A stretch of DNA of 64,000 nucleotides from Daphnia pulex (lineage: Eukaryota > Arthropoda > Branchiopoda > Diplostraca > Daphniidae): NCBI RefSeq assembly GCF_021134715.1, contig NC_060026.1:9973001-10037000 (forward strand). The letters run 5' to 3'. The notes beneath the pieces are model-generated. The model ran no database searches. It was not told the DNA's origin and saw nothing but the letters and a program-made list of their open reading frames with translations. This document shows, piece by piece, positions 40,843-53,090 of this stretch (positions are counted from its first letter, which is position 1; each line of letters starts with the position of its first letter). The translations under genes were made by a program, and so were the position numbers.

Positions 40843-43247
40843 CTTTGATCTTTATAAAAAATTGCAAATGATAGGATAAATGTGTATTTTTTAAATCGCA
40901 GATAGGATAGGTTCCGTGTATTTTCAAAAAGATACCCTAGTCGGTGAAGCCATTGAGATCGTGGCTCGCAGACGAGCTCGGGTGATAATGGGTGAAGAAA
41001 CGAAATGAACAATGACCCGCCGGCCGCAATGTTCAGTGAAATTGCGTCACACAAAAGTTTTGGCGACTTGTAGAAGATAGGAAAGGCAAAGCGACGAATT
41101 TGCACCATGTGTTGCGCCACCTGTGGGTCGAAAGAGGACTCCGTGGAAATACGGAACCAATAGTGCCCTGCTGAATAAGACACTGATAACACGCGTCGCA
41201 CCAAGTGGCTGTAAAACCAAGATGGTGGCGCCCAGGGACCAATTGCGTTGGTCGGATTCACAACACAAAAAAAGGTCGATAAATCGTGAGAATTCAAAGC
41301 ACGCTCGAGTGCCGCAAAACTAACAGTAAGAGGACCGGCACATTTATGAAGCCTCCGAAAGAGTAGCCTCCTGCACCATCAGGAGTGGGATTCGATCGTC
41401 AAGACAAGATGGCGGCATGCACGGGCCGCATGGGCGAAAGGCGAAAACTGAAGGAGGAAACACAGGGAAACGCAGAGTTCACTACATTCACGAAAAAGTA
41501 GAACACAGTGATTAGCAATCGTAGGTGGGGGAGACCAACTGCGCCAAATACACAAGACGGAAACGGTAACACCTTCTTTCTCTTCACTCCGCACTCGAAT
41601 GGCCTTCACTACGCGGCCCTTTAGTGTAAGCTTTTCGTGCGCCATCAATAACTACAATAACTACATTGATTTAGTTATGTTAATATTTCAATTTTCTCTA
41701 CTATGTACAGTTCATCATGAACCAGCTATTTTTATTTACAGGGATTGTTTCCGGTTCCGAATAGTACCTTTAATGAGGTTAAGACAGTTTATCCGGAAAA
41801 AAAGGACATCTTGATGTTGTTGGAGAACAAATACAGACGCTCTTTTCTTGAGCTTTCCCGAAAGAAGGCAACGAAAGCAACAACTAGTAGCGATCACAAG
41901 ATCGCCATCGATCAGAAGGGGCTGAGCCAAATTCTATGTCAGTTTACTATTAGTGTAATTTATGTTGATCTTCTGTTTAATGTCTGCATTTTATCTTTTA
42001 ATGCCCCGAGAAAGATATACAAGATTAATGGTTAAGGCAAACTCCCAATGTCGAGAAGAAATAACAAATAAATTCAAAATAATTTCAGAAGCATCGAAGC
42101 TAAGACCTCAAGAATCAGGTAACATGGTACTGAATTAAAATTAATATGTGCTCTTTGTCTGAAATAGACAATTGCAATTTATTCCTCTTTAAAATTTGTT
42201 TGTTTACAAAATTGCATTTAATTCAAAAATTCAAAAATTAACTATGAACTAACGAAGTAGGCTTTCCAAACGATTCTCGGCCAAAGTTGATAATTTTTAG
42301 CCTTAGGGGAGACCGGACCCATCTTGAACACTGAACTATGTTAGACAGAGGAAAGAAAAACATTAAAAATGATTTTAAATATTTAATTTTTCTAATTTAT
42401 ATTTTTCAAAGTGTGTTCATTAATTGTATTGAATTTCATGAAAATCGCGTGGTTATTTCCTGAGATTTTCAAGAAATAGGAAAACACGGGAAAAATCGCA
42501 ATCGCAATTTTTTTCAAACTAATTACGGCCATTTTGGGCACAACTGTGCCATTTCGCCCCAAGTTTGACGAGTAGAAAAAACTGCTCACACCAAAACATA
42601 AGACAGTAATTCGCCTAAATTACTCACCAAATATTTATTTTTAAGTATGTTAGTTTAGACATAATTTACAATATAGTAGAGGAGGGTATATGGGGACCAT
42701 TTGGGACAAAACAATTGGCCTATGTGATATGCTTTATTACTTGATCGCCCCAACTACATTTAGATCCTATCTAAAAGTTGAAATTCATTCCCTATAAGAA
42801 ATCTTTCTCAGTATTGAAGTTATCATTTCCAAGTTTGGTTTGGGGGTTTTACTAAATTAGGAACTACATTTTCTATTTTTTCAGAATTTTTTAATCACCT
42901 TATCCCTATTTTTAATACCCTTTCTCTTCTGGTACATAATCCTGCGTAGAAACTAGGACAGCGATTTTTCTGTCAAAAACTGTCTGAAAACAACAGCTAG
43001 TGACTGATCAGATAAATTTGAGGGTTTGTTTTTAGAAAAAGGCTGCAGGCAAAAAAAGCATATTTACTTTCCAGACCAAGAACAATAAAACTTGGTGAAA
43101 ATAGGAATCGCCCTTTTTAGCATTCCAGACTGCCTCATTTCAAATTGATGAAATGAAAAAAGCAGCAGACAACTATAAAAACAAAATGTCATGACAACCG
43201 ACTTCAAAACAGAAGTCTTTTGTCCCCCTGCCTATTTTCTTTCTCCC
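40843..43247. other. Mostly non-coding, AT-rich, no recognised gene
   Basis: About 2.4 kb. The 152-codon minus-strand frame at 40839-41297 and the 96-codon plus-strand frame at 41745-42035 (basic, helical) have no recognisable domain. The second follows an acceptor-like TTATTTACAG at 41740. From 42270 to 43240 the sequence is repeat-like and AT-rich. Confidence 0.35.
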
Positions 43248-43330
43248 AACTGGCACCCCTGGTCATGGAGTACAATTTCCTCACTCTGGTAACCTTTTAG
43301 AAGGGGGTGACGCTGTGAGTCGTTTTTTAA
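43248..43330 (+). repeat. 83-bp dispersed repeat, copy A
   Basis: The block AACTGGCACCCCTGGTCATG through GTGACGCTGTGAGTCG to TTTTTTAA recurs in the same orientation at 59045-59126 with a few differences. Flanks do not match. It is probably a piece of a transposon end. Confidence 0.85.
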
Positions 43331-43389
43331 ACAAATGAATTGAATAAATTAAATTAATAGTTGCACATCACTGGACTTGTAACCGAGTA

Positions 43390-44400
43390 TCTTTTCATGG
43401 TTTCAAACGTTTTAAATTGATAGGCCGCCATCCGCCCGTTTTCTTAGGAATAAGAAACATATTAGATATGAAACCATAATTAGAAGTAGAGATAACAGGT
43501 CTAATTGCCCCATTTGCCAGTAAGGTTTTACCTTACTGATTGTAAATGGTTTCCATCTCTATAGACATAATACAACCTGATGGAATTGAATGCTGGACAG
43601 GGGGCTCGATAAGTTCAATGCCATAGCCATGAATTACTGTAGATAAGATCCATTGATCATCAGAAAGGGAAAGCCACGCGTTTGCAAAATTGTTTAAACG
43701 ACCGTCAACCTTAGTCCAAACGGGAAAACCGTGGAAGAGAAAGCGGAAAAAGAATCAACATACCTGTTTTGGCACCCTGAACCGGCTGCTTGAAGAAAGG
43801 AGATGTTTTTTTGTTCTTTCCCTTGTTGATGTCCCTTGTTGTTCTTTCCCTTGTTGGTGTCCTTTGTTGTTCTTTCTGCCTTTTCCTCTGTTGTTGAAAC
43901 CACCATTTTGTAGGGCCGTCGTACGAGTTTTGATTGCGGTCGCCATTGCGCCAATTAAAATTGTCACGACTCTGCTGGAACGGCTGGAAGAGGGACCACC
44001 ATTGCGTCCGATCTTTGCCAACTTGGCGTCGTCATCCATTTCTTTCACCATGACGTCAATGAGTTTAGAGCCAAAACAAAGGCTCAAACTTGCGAGAAGA
44101 GAGGGTCTTTCAATAACGATTTTAAGTGGCCACTTGGCGAATTAAATTTACGTCACCTTTTTTAAACATTGGCAAAAGAAGAGTCCAACAAACAGGGGGG
44201 GAAGACTCTAAACTGTTCAACAACGGGTCGTCAGTCCTCTTCTGGTTCCAGGCATGAAGCATTCGGTGCATTGAGTCTAGCATTGGGTACTGAATGGATT
44301 TCAACATTGTTTCCTGATAGTCTTTCAATTTTGGCAAATTCTTGTTTCTTGGCAGTTTAGCTTGGCAGTTTAGGGCATATTAAATCAAATGTTCCATCAA
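43390..44400 (-). pseudogene. DIRS-like retroelement gag/RT relic
   Basis: Minus-strand segments match DIRS-type elements, which use a tyrosine recombinase rather than an integrase. Gag-like LKDYQETMLKSIQYPMLDSM and EPLFGSKLIDVMVKEMDDDA lead to a Gln/Lys-rich tract. A shifted frame then reads GRLNNFANAWLSLSDDQWIL, HGYGIELIEPPVQ, and the RT start LLANGAIRPVISTSNYGFIS, FLIPKKTGGWRPINLK. Breaks include a frame change near 44120, a stop near 43525 and loss of the RT downstream of about 43390. No recombinase or split direct repeats are seen. Confidence 0.7.
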
Positions 44401-46812
44401 AGTATCGTTTGATGTAGACACGTAAAGCCTTGGCTTCGTTGGGCGGCAAGCCTTGCAATAACCATTTACGAACCTGACGAGATTTAGATAGAGAAATATG
44501 AAAAGAATTACCAACAGCAGCAACAGTGTTTGATGAACAACTACGTTATTGAACGAGCGAGTTCGTGACCGTCACGAGCGGGAACGAGAGCGAGAGGCGT
44601 CCCGGTCACTACGTGGACGTTGATTGCGATCGTTGAATAACATAGGCCATTCTACCACGCTTAAACGAGTAATTTGCCCCGCGACTCGTGATACCCCCCT
44701 TAATTTTAAAAGCGCTTTGGGTTTTCAACAAAGAGATTTTTCATAAAGTAACACGCCTTTGATAGCTATTTTTCCTCTTTTTTTGAGCCCAGCGGGAATA
44801 AAAAATATTGAAAAATAAAGAAACGGGGGCTCAAAAGCTTAAAAACCGCCAACTATCCCGACTCTCTTCTATAGAATGAAATGTCCGCTTATCTCATATC
44901 ACATGCTGTCTAACCCTTATGCATACATCAATAATAATGAATAGCAGAAAAAGTGATAACTTTTTGCAAAAGCCGTGTAACACATCTATTGGATGTTTTC
45001 AGAACTTAGGCTTAGTTTTCCCCCCGTTGAATATAACATTATTAGTTATAAAAAACATTATAAATTTAAAAGTTGAATGATCAAATTATTCCTTGATGGT
45101 TATTAGATACAACTTAATCATAGAATGTTGCAATAAAAGTTTATGTTAAAATATGTACTTTATACTGAACTCACATGGTGCAGTGGTTTGCGCGCCTGGA
45201 AAGTTATTATGAATGCAATAAAATATGGTGGAATTAATCAGTGGGTGATGTCATCACTGCCTCTGAAAAAGAGGAGCCCTCGCTTAGTATCAAGTGTGGA
45301 AAATTCACATTGTGAATTGTTGGAGTCATTTCCCAGTGCTAGCAATACGATTAAGCGGATGCGGTGAGAATGAAGAGGGAGACTACAAAGCACGAAACGA
45401 TTACAGAAGGACCCAGTAACCCTAAGTCTAAGCCTAGCCTTCCCTCTAGGTCTAATCAGCTTAGAGGGAAGTTTTTCAAAGCCCGAAGGAGCAAGAGCTT
45501 GTCTTCAAATTCAACTTTTGACATACTTAATCAAGCTATAATTTCAATTTGACGATTTTTTTTAGTGATTACTGCTAATTATTTTAATTTGTTCAATCAG
45601 CCTCAAACCCGTGTTGATGGAAAATGGGCTAAGTGTCCGTATGTCAGGTTAGTGTTTCAATTTTTATTTGCCAAAAAGCTTTTCTAAAACAAATTTTTTT
45701 TAATTTTTTAATTTTTTTTTTTAATTTTTTTTTTCATTGAAAATTTAGTGATATTAAAAAAGATACGTTTCAAATATTTTGTTGCTGATGAGATAATTCT
45801 AATAGTTTTTATTCTATAGGACTTTAAAAATCCGGGTCAGTTCTGTTAAGGCTTACTGAAGTACGTGTAAAGTGCACTTTACTGAAGTAACTGCCATAAA
45901 TGAGTACAAAAAGATGCAAAATAAAGTATCTAAAGCTGGTGCTTCTGACAGCATAAAAACGATCTAAGGCCCTATGTGTTCCTTCTAGGGTAAAAAAGAG
46001 GAAATGTCTAAAATGAAAAAATTCTTGCATCTAGCTCATCGACATTCAACTGAATTGAAATAGCAAACAATAATTAAAAAAAAGCCCAATACTCACATCA
46101 TCGTCGTCCTCGAGATACCGCCGTCGCAAATCACAAACAGCCAAACCATTACAAGGTCAAAATCCCGTGCTGTGTTGAGATGAGAGCAAGGGTAGTAGGA
46201 GTCAGCTAGGGGAGAGTTGACAAGCCGTTGGTGGGGTAGTTGAATTACGCTAGACGCGTAGCTAGAGCAAGCACAACTACCCCCATGTCTCGAGGCGACG
46301 GAAGGATGGCCCGACAGTCAGTCGTAACTTATCTCTCGTCGGTTTCCACCAATGGATTCAGTCCATTGAATATTGCAGTAGGATTACCCTGAAACGAGAA
46401 TAAAGGTGACTTAAAATTATAAAATTTCATGCATGATTGTAACGTCAACAAGAAATACCTTAAAATAAGATGGGCACATTCCAAGGATGGAGATTGAAGG
46501 AGTAGCAGCCAACGGGTTAACAAATAAAGAACTTCTTTTACTGTGTTGATGGTTTTGGCTAAATGCAAAGTCTGAAGCAAAATCAAACCTAGAAGTCGTC
46601 AAAAAATAATAATAACCATAACACCCTTAATATAATTTGTTGTCATTTTCTCCAACCTTTTATTAACCATCAATTCATTTTCCTCCTGGAAGGACAAACA
46701 CAATGCTGATTATCTTTCAGTGATACACAAAATCTAAATAAGAAACATAATCAAAACTATTGCACTCAACATGATGAAAGCTATAAGTTCTATGTCAAAA
46801 TAACTAAAAATT
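44401..46812. other. AT-rich region, no recognised gene
   Basis: About 2.4 kb. It contains a short Arg/Glu-rich frame near 44550-44635 (RDRHERERERE) and two adjoining plus-strand frames at 45143-45552 (first ending ASNTIKRMR; second Lys/Ser-rich, RGKFFKARRSKSLSS) that may be one decayed frame. There are T-rich tracts near 45695-45735. No domain is recognisable. Confidence 0.35.
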
Positions 46813-46903
46813 AAAAAACGAAAAAGTAGAATTCCCTTTTTTTCCGCACCCATCCCTTTGTTTTTTCTTTGAAAAAAAGGGGAATTCTACTTTTTCGTTT
46901 TTC
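46813..46903. repeat. Inverted repeat with ~33-bp arms
   Basis: ACGAAAAAGTAGAATTCCC at 46818-46836 pairs with GGGAATTCTACTTTTTCGT at 46880-46898; the arms extend to 46813 and 46903 with one C insertion. The loop is 26 bp. This is a strong stem-loop or miniature foldback in non-coding DNA. Confidence 0.9.
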
Positions 46904-47420
46904 AACTTAAAATTCAACTTAGATAATATCAATCAATAAATAAACAAATTAAAAATCATACCTTAAATAAAGCTAACACAGGTCAATTAAAAAAAAGTCG
47001 CGTTTCGCTAGCCCTAGCCGTTCAACTGCAAAAAAAGGCAAAAGTGGCCTAATTTGCATAAGGTCCCCTAGGCTTTCCAAAGACTTTTACAACGGGTCAA
47101 AAGTACTTCGGAAAATTAAAATTAAAATCTGAAATATTAGAGGTGTTTTTACTACCTCTACCTATGTACATACAAAATTTGAAAGAATTTGGTTGAAAAC
47201 TGTAGCACTTAGAGGACTGAAAAAACAGCGTTTTTGCATAAGGTCCTCTCGGGCTTCCAAAGACTTTCGGTAGGTACTGTACTTGTGTCACATGGTTGAA
47301 TTCGGCCAAGAAAAAAAAACTAACGAAAATATCACTTGTTATGACTTGACCATTAGGATCCATGCTATGGTGTTCTTTGTCGATGATTATTATTTCGATG
47401 TTTCCAGTAGAGATTTCACA

Positions 47421-47686
47421 ATACCGATAGAAATGTTCCAAATAGAAATGTTCCCAACGGAATACCGGGTCTTGCTGGGAGCCATTAGCTCCTCCTTCCA
47501 GCTGTTTTGCACATTTGTGGCCGTCTTCTTTTCCCAAACATGCTGAAGGTGATGGGCAAAGACGGGACTTTCTTCTTCTACACCGGGTGCACCCTGCTGA
47601 GCGCCATCTTTGTCTACTTCCTCCTGCCGGAGACAAAAGGCTAAACACTGGAAGAGATCGACCAAATCTTCAGCTCCAATAGATAA
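47421..47686 (+). pseudogene. MFS sugar-transporter (Tret1-like) last-exon pseudogene
   Basis: Facilitative sugar/trehalose transporters end with two or three membrane helices and a PETKG motif. The fragment reads IPIEMFQIEMFPTEYRVLLG and SFQLFCTFVAVFF, shifts frame by one base at about 47535, then continues PNMLKVMGKDGTFFFYTGC and LLSAIFVYFLLPETKG. A TAA replaces the next codon before TLEEIDQIFSSNR-stop. The order and motifs are clear, but the frameshift and stop make it dead. It stands alone; no upstream transporter exons were found. Confidence 0.85.
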
Positions 47687-48760
47687 AAAAACCTCAAGAG
47701 CATTTACCGTCTGGACGACGTCATCGCAACCGGTTGATAATAAGCTTGATATGAGTTTGAGATAAAGCTTGATTTAAGTTAATGATATAAGTTGATACAG
47801 CTCCGAAACCCTTGAGTCTCGATTTTTGTCCTCAAAATCGAAGATACTTCCCCATTGTTTTTTAGTACACACCAATGACACGATGTTTGAACTGACTTGG
47901 AGGTTGGAGCAAGAAGAAACTTCTTTCAAAGAAGATCAATCTACTAAATTACTGTAAAACTTCTGAGCTGAAAGCAAGATCTCTGGAAGCAAGCAATCAA
48001 GCAAGCAATCTAATCTAGCAATCAAGCCAGCAAGCTAATGTGGACAGTTCAAAAAAATACGCCTAAAGCATAAGTACCTTATCTACAATTATTTTATATT
48101 CAGTCACATGAAATTAAATTATAAAAATATCTCCATTCCATCATCATCTATTTTCATCACTTTCTTCCAAAAATAAACTAAGATTAACTGAATGTTACCA
48201 TAAGAAGTATCAAAAATCCTAAAATTCAAGGATATCCAATTAATTCTGAAATTTAAGGAAATATCATTGTTAGAGAAAAGAATGAAACGAATAACTAGAG
48301 AAAGTTTAAAAAGCTCCTGTGGCTTAGGCAAATCGGTTGGTGTGGCGGTAGGGAAAAATTTTGTGATTACAGTTTTTGGTGTTATTAGTGTTTTTAATTT
48401 TTTTAATGAAACAGAATAAATTCCTCGTCAACTTCTAAAGGGCTGAATCTGTTTCCACGACTTTTCTACGGAACGGCATGAGTAACCCGAAAGGTTTTGT
48501 ACGGTTGTAAATTTTACCGTTGGGATTCTGTAGGCCTACAGGTTTTTTTGCATACAGGAGTATTGGTTCGAATTTCACCAATTATCCGATGAGTTTCTAA
48601 GAATAACATTTGGTACAGTCAGCTTAATACATGTTTTAAAAAAGAAAAAGAAAATTGGGGAAACAATGATAACGGAAAAATTTGATTCTAGATTAGGACC
48701 ATTTTAACAAGCGATCTCCCACTCATCCGGACCGAAATACCCACTTTCTGGTGGAGGTAC
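47687..48760. other. No recognised gene
   Basis: About 1.1 kb, AT-rich. An AAGCAAGCAATC repeat lies at 47985-48040. A B-box-like GGTTCGAATTTCACC near 48570 has no convincing A-box partner. Confidence 0.35.
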
Positions 48761-48763
48761 TTT

Positions 48764-49027
48764 TTGGATCGTAGGTTGTATCGGAAGTTGCACAAATATT
48801 TGAAGGATCAATGGAATGACTCTGTTTCTGCAAATAGTAACAAACTAAGACACTCTTCAATTCAACATTTTCTTGTAGAAATTGTAGAAACGCCAGTAAT
48901 TGACACGAATGATTTTACATTTAAACTTTATGCGTATTTTTCTTCTCATTTCATTTTAATGTTTGTTTCAATTTGTTTTGGTCGATTTGTTTGTTGTTTA
49001 ACTCAACTTTACAATTTTCATTTCTAA
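48764..49027 (+). CDS. Unrecognised 87-codon open frame
   Basis: Starts MDRRLYRKLHKYLKDQWN and ends in a hydrophobic tail (FILMFVSICFGRFVCCL). It may continue upstream in frame to about 48710. No family is recognised. A basic region plus one hydrophobic segment is all that can be said. Confidence 0.2.
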   Translation: MDRRLYRKLHKYLKDQWNDSVSANSNKLRHSSIQHFLVEIVETPVIDTNDFTFKLYAYFSSHFILMFVSICFGRFVCCLTQLYNFHF

Positions 49028-49353
49028 ATTTGTCAAAGATTTGTATTACTTATCAAAAATATTAAATCTCAGAAATGAACTTCACCTTGAAGCGAAATTA
49101 TATTGAAAATTGCAGTTGACTTTTAAAAATTAGTTTAGATCCTGATTCTAGTACTTTGTCCATTTCTTCGACTTCCAATTTTTCGCTACGGTAACCCACA
49201 ATTTTTACACCATCTCAATCATGTCCAACAACTCTGCAGATCTCGTCACTGGATGCGTGGAAATCCAATCGTTGCTCTATGTTTCTATACAGACAGAAAC
49301 TAAAAAAGATGGCTGGATTGTATGGCCATTTGATTTCTTGAATTTTTATGTTG

Positions 49354-49641
49354 CTATCCAGTTTTTCTAATCACTCGAATGACGAATGTTGTAAAGCCAT
49401 CTTCACTGTCATCCACCAACTTAAATGGACCAATAAAAAAATTTGAATCACTTAAAATCCAATTAAAAAGAACTGATGCTTTTGAAAGTTGAGGTTTTAA
49501 CCTATTCAGTAATGTAGATGAGTCGTCAAGGGACATAACGTATGAATGGACCAAGTCATATGGATGGAAAACCAGGCCTAAGCGAGAATACTCCCTACTG
49601 GGACGGAAAACACTTAAGATTGGTAGTCCCGCGAAAAACAT
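49354..49641 (-). CDS. Unrecognised 95-codon open frame
   Basis: Minus-strand frame starting MFFAGLPILSVFRPSREYS and containing LNRLKPQLSKASVLFNWILS. No domain is recognised. It could be a fragment of a retroelement or a chance frame. Confidence 0.2.
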   Translation of the reverse strand: MFFAGLPILSVFRPSREYSRLGLVFHPYDLVHSYVMSLDDSSTLLNRLKPQLSKASVLFNWILSDSNFFIGPFKLVDDSEDGFTTFVIRVIRKTG

Positions 49642-51729
49642 ACATCAAGCCTGGTGAATACTGGCATAGAATGAATGGGAATGAAAAATGGGAAGTAAAA
49701 AATGGTCTTTGATTGAATTAATTTGACCTCTTTCTTTGTCCGCTCACCTAAACTTGACTGCTCTCTTCACTTATCGTCCTCCGACTCACCTTTTTCTCTT
49801 ATCTCGTCCTTCGACTTTCCGACTTCTGTTTCCAACGTTTCAGGAACGCTGCTTCATCCACTTAGAGTCCCAGGTGACCAATTACTGATGCCGAAAGGTG
49901 AGATAATCTCAGTAAGAAGTCATCAAATATTTTTTAATTCATTTTCTTCCATTTTCAACAGTTGGTGAATTTGAGGCTGAACTGTTTACTGGCTGAAGTG
50001 TTCACAGTTCTTGCTAAGAAATTTGGAGATGTGAAGCTCAAGCCGACAGCTTCATTAGCTTGACTTGATACGTGAGAGTTACAACTCAAGGCAGTACGGA
50101 CAAAGATATTATTTCCCTTTCTTACTTTGACGCAGTTTAATGGTTGGTTTGTAGTTTTAAAGCAATTAAAACCTTACATGGAAATGCAATCCAAAAGAAA
50201 CCCCTACTTCAAGTGGTAGGTATTGAAACGTTAATTCAATTGTCAAGATATTTTGTGTAGTGCGAAAAATGTCTAATTGATGTTGAATCATCCAATCTTA
50301 TTGACCATATGGCAGTGCACGTACAACAGATTGAATTTTTCAGTGTATTGAACGACTATTTAGAAAAAAAGATATCTAGCTGAATACTGAACTGTCACGC
50401 CCATCCACATTAAGTAGATAACGTTAACATAGCAGTTGCAAAAGCACTTTCAAAAGTTTTTTTTTACAATAAATAAACCAACCCTTTTCTATACAACAGA
50501 ACCTGCAGTAAATGCTCTCCGTACATTGAATGTATTAGACAGCGAATCCTGAGAAGAAAATGACACCGAAGTCACTAGACCAAATTACATAGTTGTGGCA
50601 ATTACTTCAACATCGTCATCTGAAGGATGATTTTATCGATACATTAAGAAACCTCTAAGAGGTGGTACATTAAAAAAACTGCTAGGAATCCGGACATCCC
50701 GTTCTCCTTAATGTTATTATAATATTGTTATGTTATATGTACGTTTATGTTATCGACGCTTGATGTTTTTTCCTTCTGTTGTTATCTCCGATTACCCAAT
50801 TTGTGAATTCCGTCGAGAACACTCGTCTAGGGACGAAATTGGTCGGTAAAAAAAGAAAAAGCGACAATGTAGTGGGGTAACAGCTGGAAAAATTTGATGT
50901 AAACTAATGACGTTGCTATTTTTAGTTTCGTTTTAAGTGGAATGTGCATAAAGTCCCCTTCCCGAGTTGTTAAGAGACAATGTGAACAGCAAACAGGCCA
51001 ATAAATTCTTAATGTACGAATTTAGTTTTTGCGGAATCGCTGGGTGAAACCCGGAAATGGCATATGGTATCTGCACGCCCTTTTTTTGTGGCTTTTTGGT
51101 GTGGAAACATGCTGATGCGTGCGCTTCTGATAGTAGATATAAAGAGGGTGTCGGGAGAAAATAACCGCACAAGCGGATTGTATGATATTCATCCAACGAT
51201 CCGTCTAATCTGACTCGTTGATCTTCGTAGTACCAAATAACGCTCTTATCCTTATGTCGTTTTGATTATGCAGGTCATTATTCGTCAGTGAAATACGAGG
51301 GAATCGACCCAGATGGGATTTTTTCCTCGCCAAACCAGACTTTTTTTTCGACACTGTTGTTTGCATAGCAGCAAAGATCGTGCATGAAGAACATATAAGT
51401 CGGGTGACGCATGTTGCTGAGCTTTCAATAATGCAAACGATTTACGCACATTGAAGACCTTTTGGCGATGGTAACATCTTTAAAAATAGGAAAATTTTCT
51501 TGCTGCTTAGAGAAACTCTGATGTCATGGCAACTGACTGATTCTCTTGCAAAACTCAAGCCGTAATTATTGACGCGCAAACGTTGTTGGTGATAATAACA
51601 GTTGGACGATTACTATATTCAGTAAACAGTATTCTTTTTTGTCGTCAAAACTTTGAAATTACTCGCGGAAAACCAAAGGATCCTTCTGTCGTAGAAAGAT
51701 CTCAAATTATATCTTACGAAAGTTAAAGT
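49642..51729. other. AT-rich region, no recognised gene
   Basis: About 2.1 kb. The 87-codon minus-strand frame at 50933-51196 has no recognisable domain. No repeats, RNA genes or splice-linked frames could be supported. Confidence 0.35.
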
Positions 51730-52465
51730 TCTCTGTGCATCAACAATGCAGGACATCATCAAACGATTCAATAATTCTAATAAATGTGAAAGTTTGCGTA
51801 GGAACTGACACCCTCCACTGCTATATGAAGTTATGCGTCCTTCGTGATAGGCGAAAACCTCTAAAAGTTATCACAGAGGAGTTTAATATGGGAAGAAAAT
51901 TTCCTGTGTCTTCGGTGGTAAATAGAGCTTTACATTCCTGACACCTTTTCGGGAGGGTGTTTGACCGTAAACCAAACCGTTATTACGAAGACAAACATAA
52001 ACAAAATTACCTTTGCAAAGAAATATGTCAGATGGTCAAAGGAAAAGTGAAGAAAAGTATTGTTTACGGACGAATCAAAGTTTGAACACTTTGGGACAAA
52101 AAGAAGAATGTTCGTTCGTATAGAGGACCCGGTGAAAAATTCCATAAAGAGTTCTTAACGCCTACCGTTAAATTCGGTGGGGTTCCATAGTGGAGTTGGC
52201 TGGAAAGTCTTTTAAGTCGGATTTATGCAACCTGACCAATGCATATAATTCCATGTCACCGATCATCTTGATTTCACATATTTTCGTTACACTTCAATCT
52301 TGGTGCATATAAATACATGCACCCAAGGTTAGATTGCATTTAGAGGAACGTTGTAAAACCTGAAATGACATTCCTCAAAATATTCCCAGGAAAAAAATTT
52401 TCGATTAATAAAATATGTCAAGCAGTTCTAATAGCCAAAGGCAGTCACACCCGCTATTAAAATAC
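51730..52465 (+). pseudogene. Tc1-type transposase relic (plus strand)
   Basis: Tc1/mariner transposases cut and paste DNA at TA sites using a DDE/D triad. Recognisable pieces are LRDRRKPLKVITEEFNMGRK and VVNRALHS, a frame change, KKYVRWSKEK, stop, RKVLFTDESKFEHFGTKRRM (first catalytic Asp retained), PTVKFGG, and the terminal LIAKGSHTRY-stop at about 52458. Most of the catalytic core between these last two is deleted, and several stops and shifts are present. Confidence 0.78.
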
Positions 52466-52514
52466 ACGCTGTATTGTTTTAACTAAATCATGGAAATAAA
52501 AGTACTTAGAAGAT

Positions 52515-53090
52515 ATTTTTTAATTTTTACCTACATTCAGTTTATTGTCCACAATGAAAGTACAGGGTCGAACTATGACCCATTCTCCATCAGTTTCCAC
52601 AATTGAATTCAATCGTTTAGGGAGTGACTGAATGATGTTGAAAAGGAACCCTTCTTCAACCACATCACCCGCATTTACAAACAGCAGACCATAAATCCTC
52701 ACAGTTGAACACAAATTTTTACCCTGATGGAGTCTCTCTAATATCTCACACCACACCTTAATTATCTAGAGGCATAAGGTCTCCTGATTTTTTTGGCCAC
52801 TTAACCATGACATTTATGTTTTTGGAATCAATGAAGTCACGCTCAGAAATTGGAAGTGTGGACGTGAAAAAAATAATGTATGTAGAGTTTCTCTCCAGCA
52901 AGGTGTGGCAATAAGTTGAATTTCAAAAAATTGATGTACTGTGTACTGTATCTTATCTGCATGGAGTTTTTCTAACGGTTGTAGTCTATCAGCATTTGCA
53001 CAGCCCCGCAACTGCAACTGTGCACAGCAACTGTGTTGTGAACATGAAGTCCATGGTAAAGTTCTATGCCCCTTGCTGTTGAAACTATAA
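52515..53090 (-). pseudogene. Tc1-type transposase C-terminal relic (minus strand)
   Basis: Reading the minus strand, FQQQGA (near 53075) is followed much later by DSKNINVMVKWPKKSGDLMP, then LDN-stop where Tc1 proteins have an acidic residue ahead of Asn-Leu-Trp. Further on are NAGDVVEEGFLFNIIQSLPK and RLNSIVETDGEWVIV. About 200 bp without similarity separates the first two blocks. It is a second, independent Tc1 remnant facing the first one tail to tail. Confidence 0.65.

Noticed and set aside
40839..41297. 152-codon minus-strand frame as a protein-coding gene
   Set aside because: No domain, no splice partners and overlap with several other open frames on both strands.
45143..45200. A-box-like TGGTGCAGTGG as a tRNA or SINE promoter
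   Set aside because: No B-box at the required distance, so an isolated match is likely chance.
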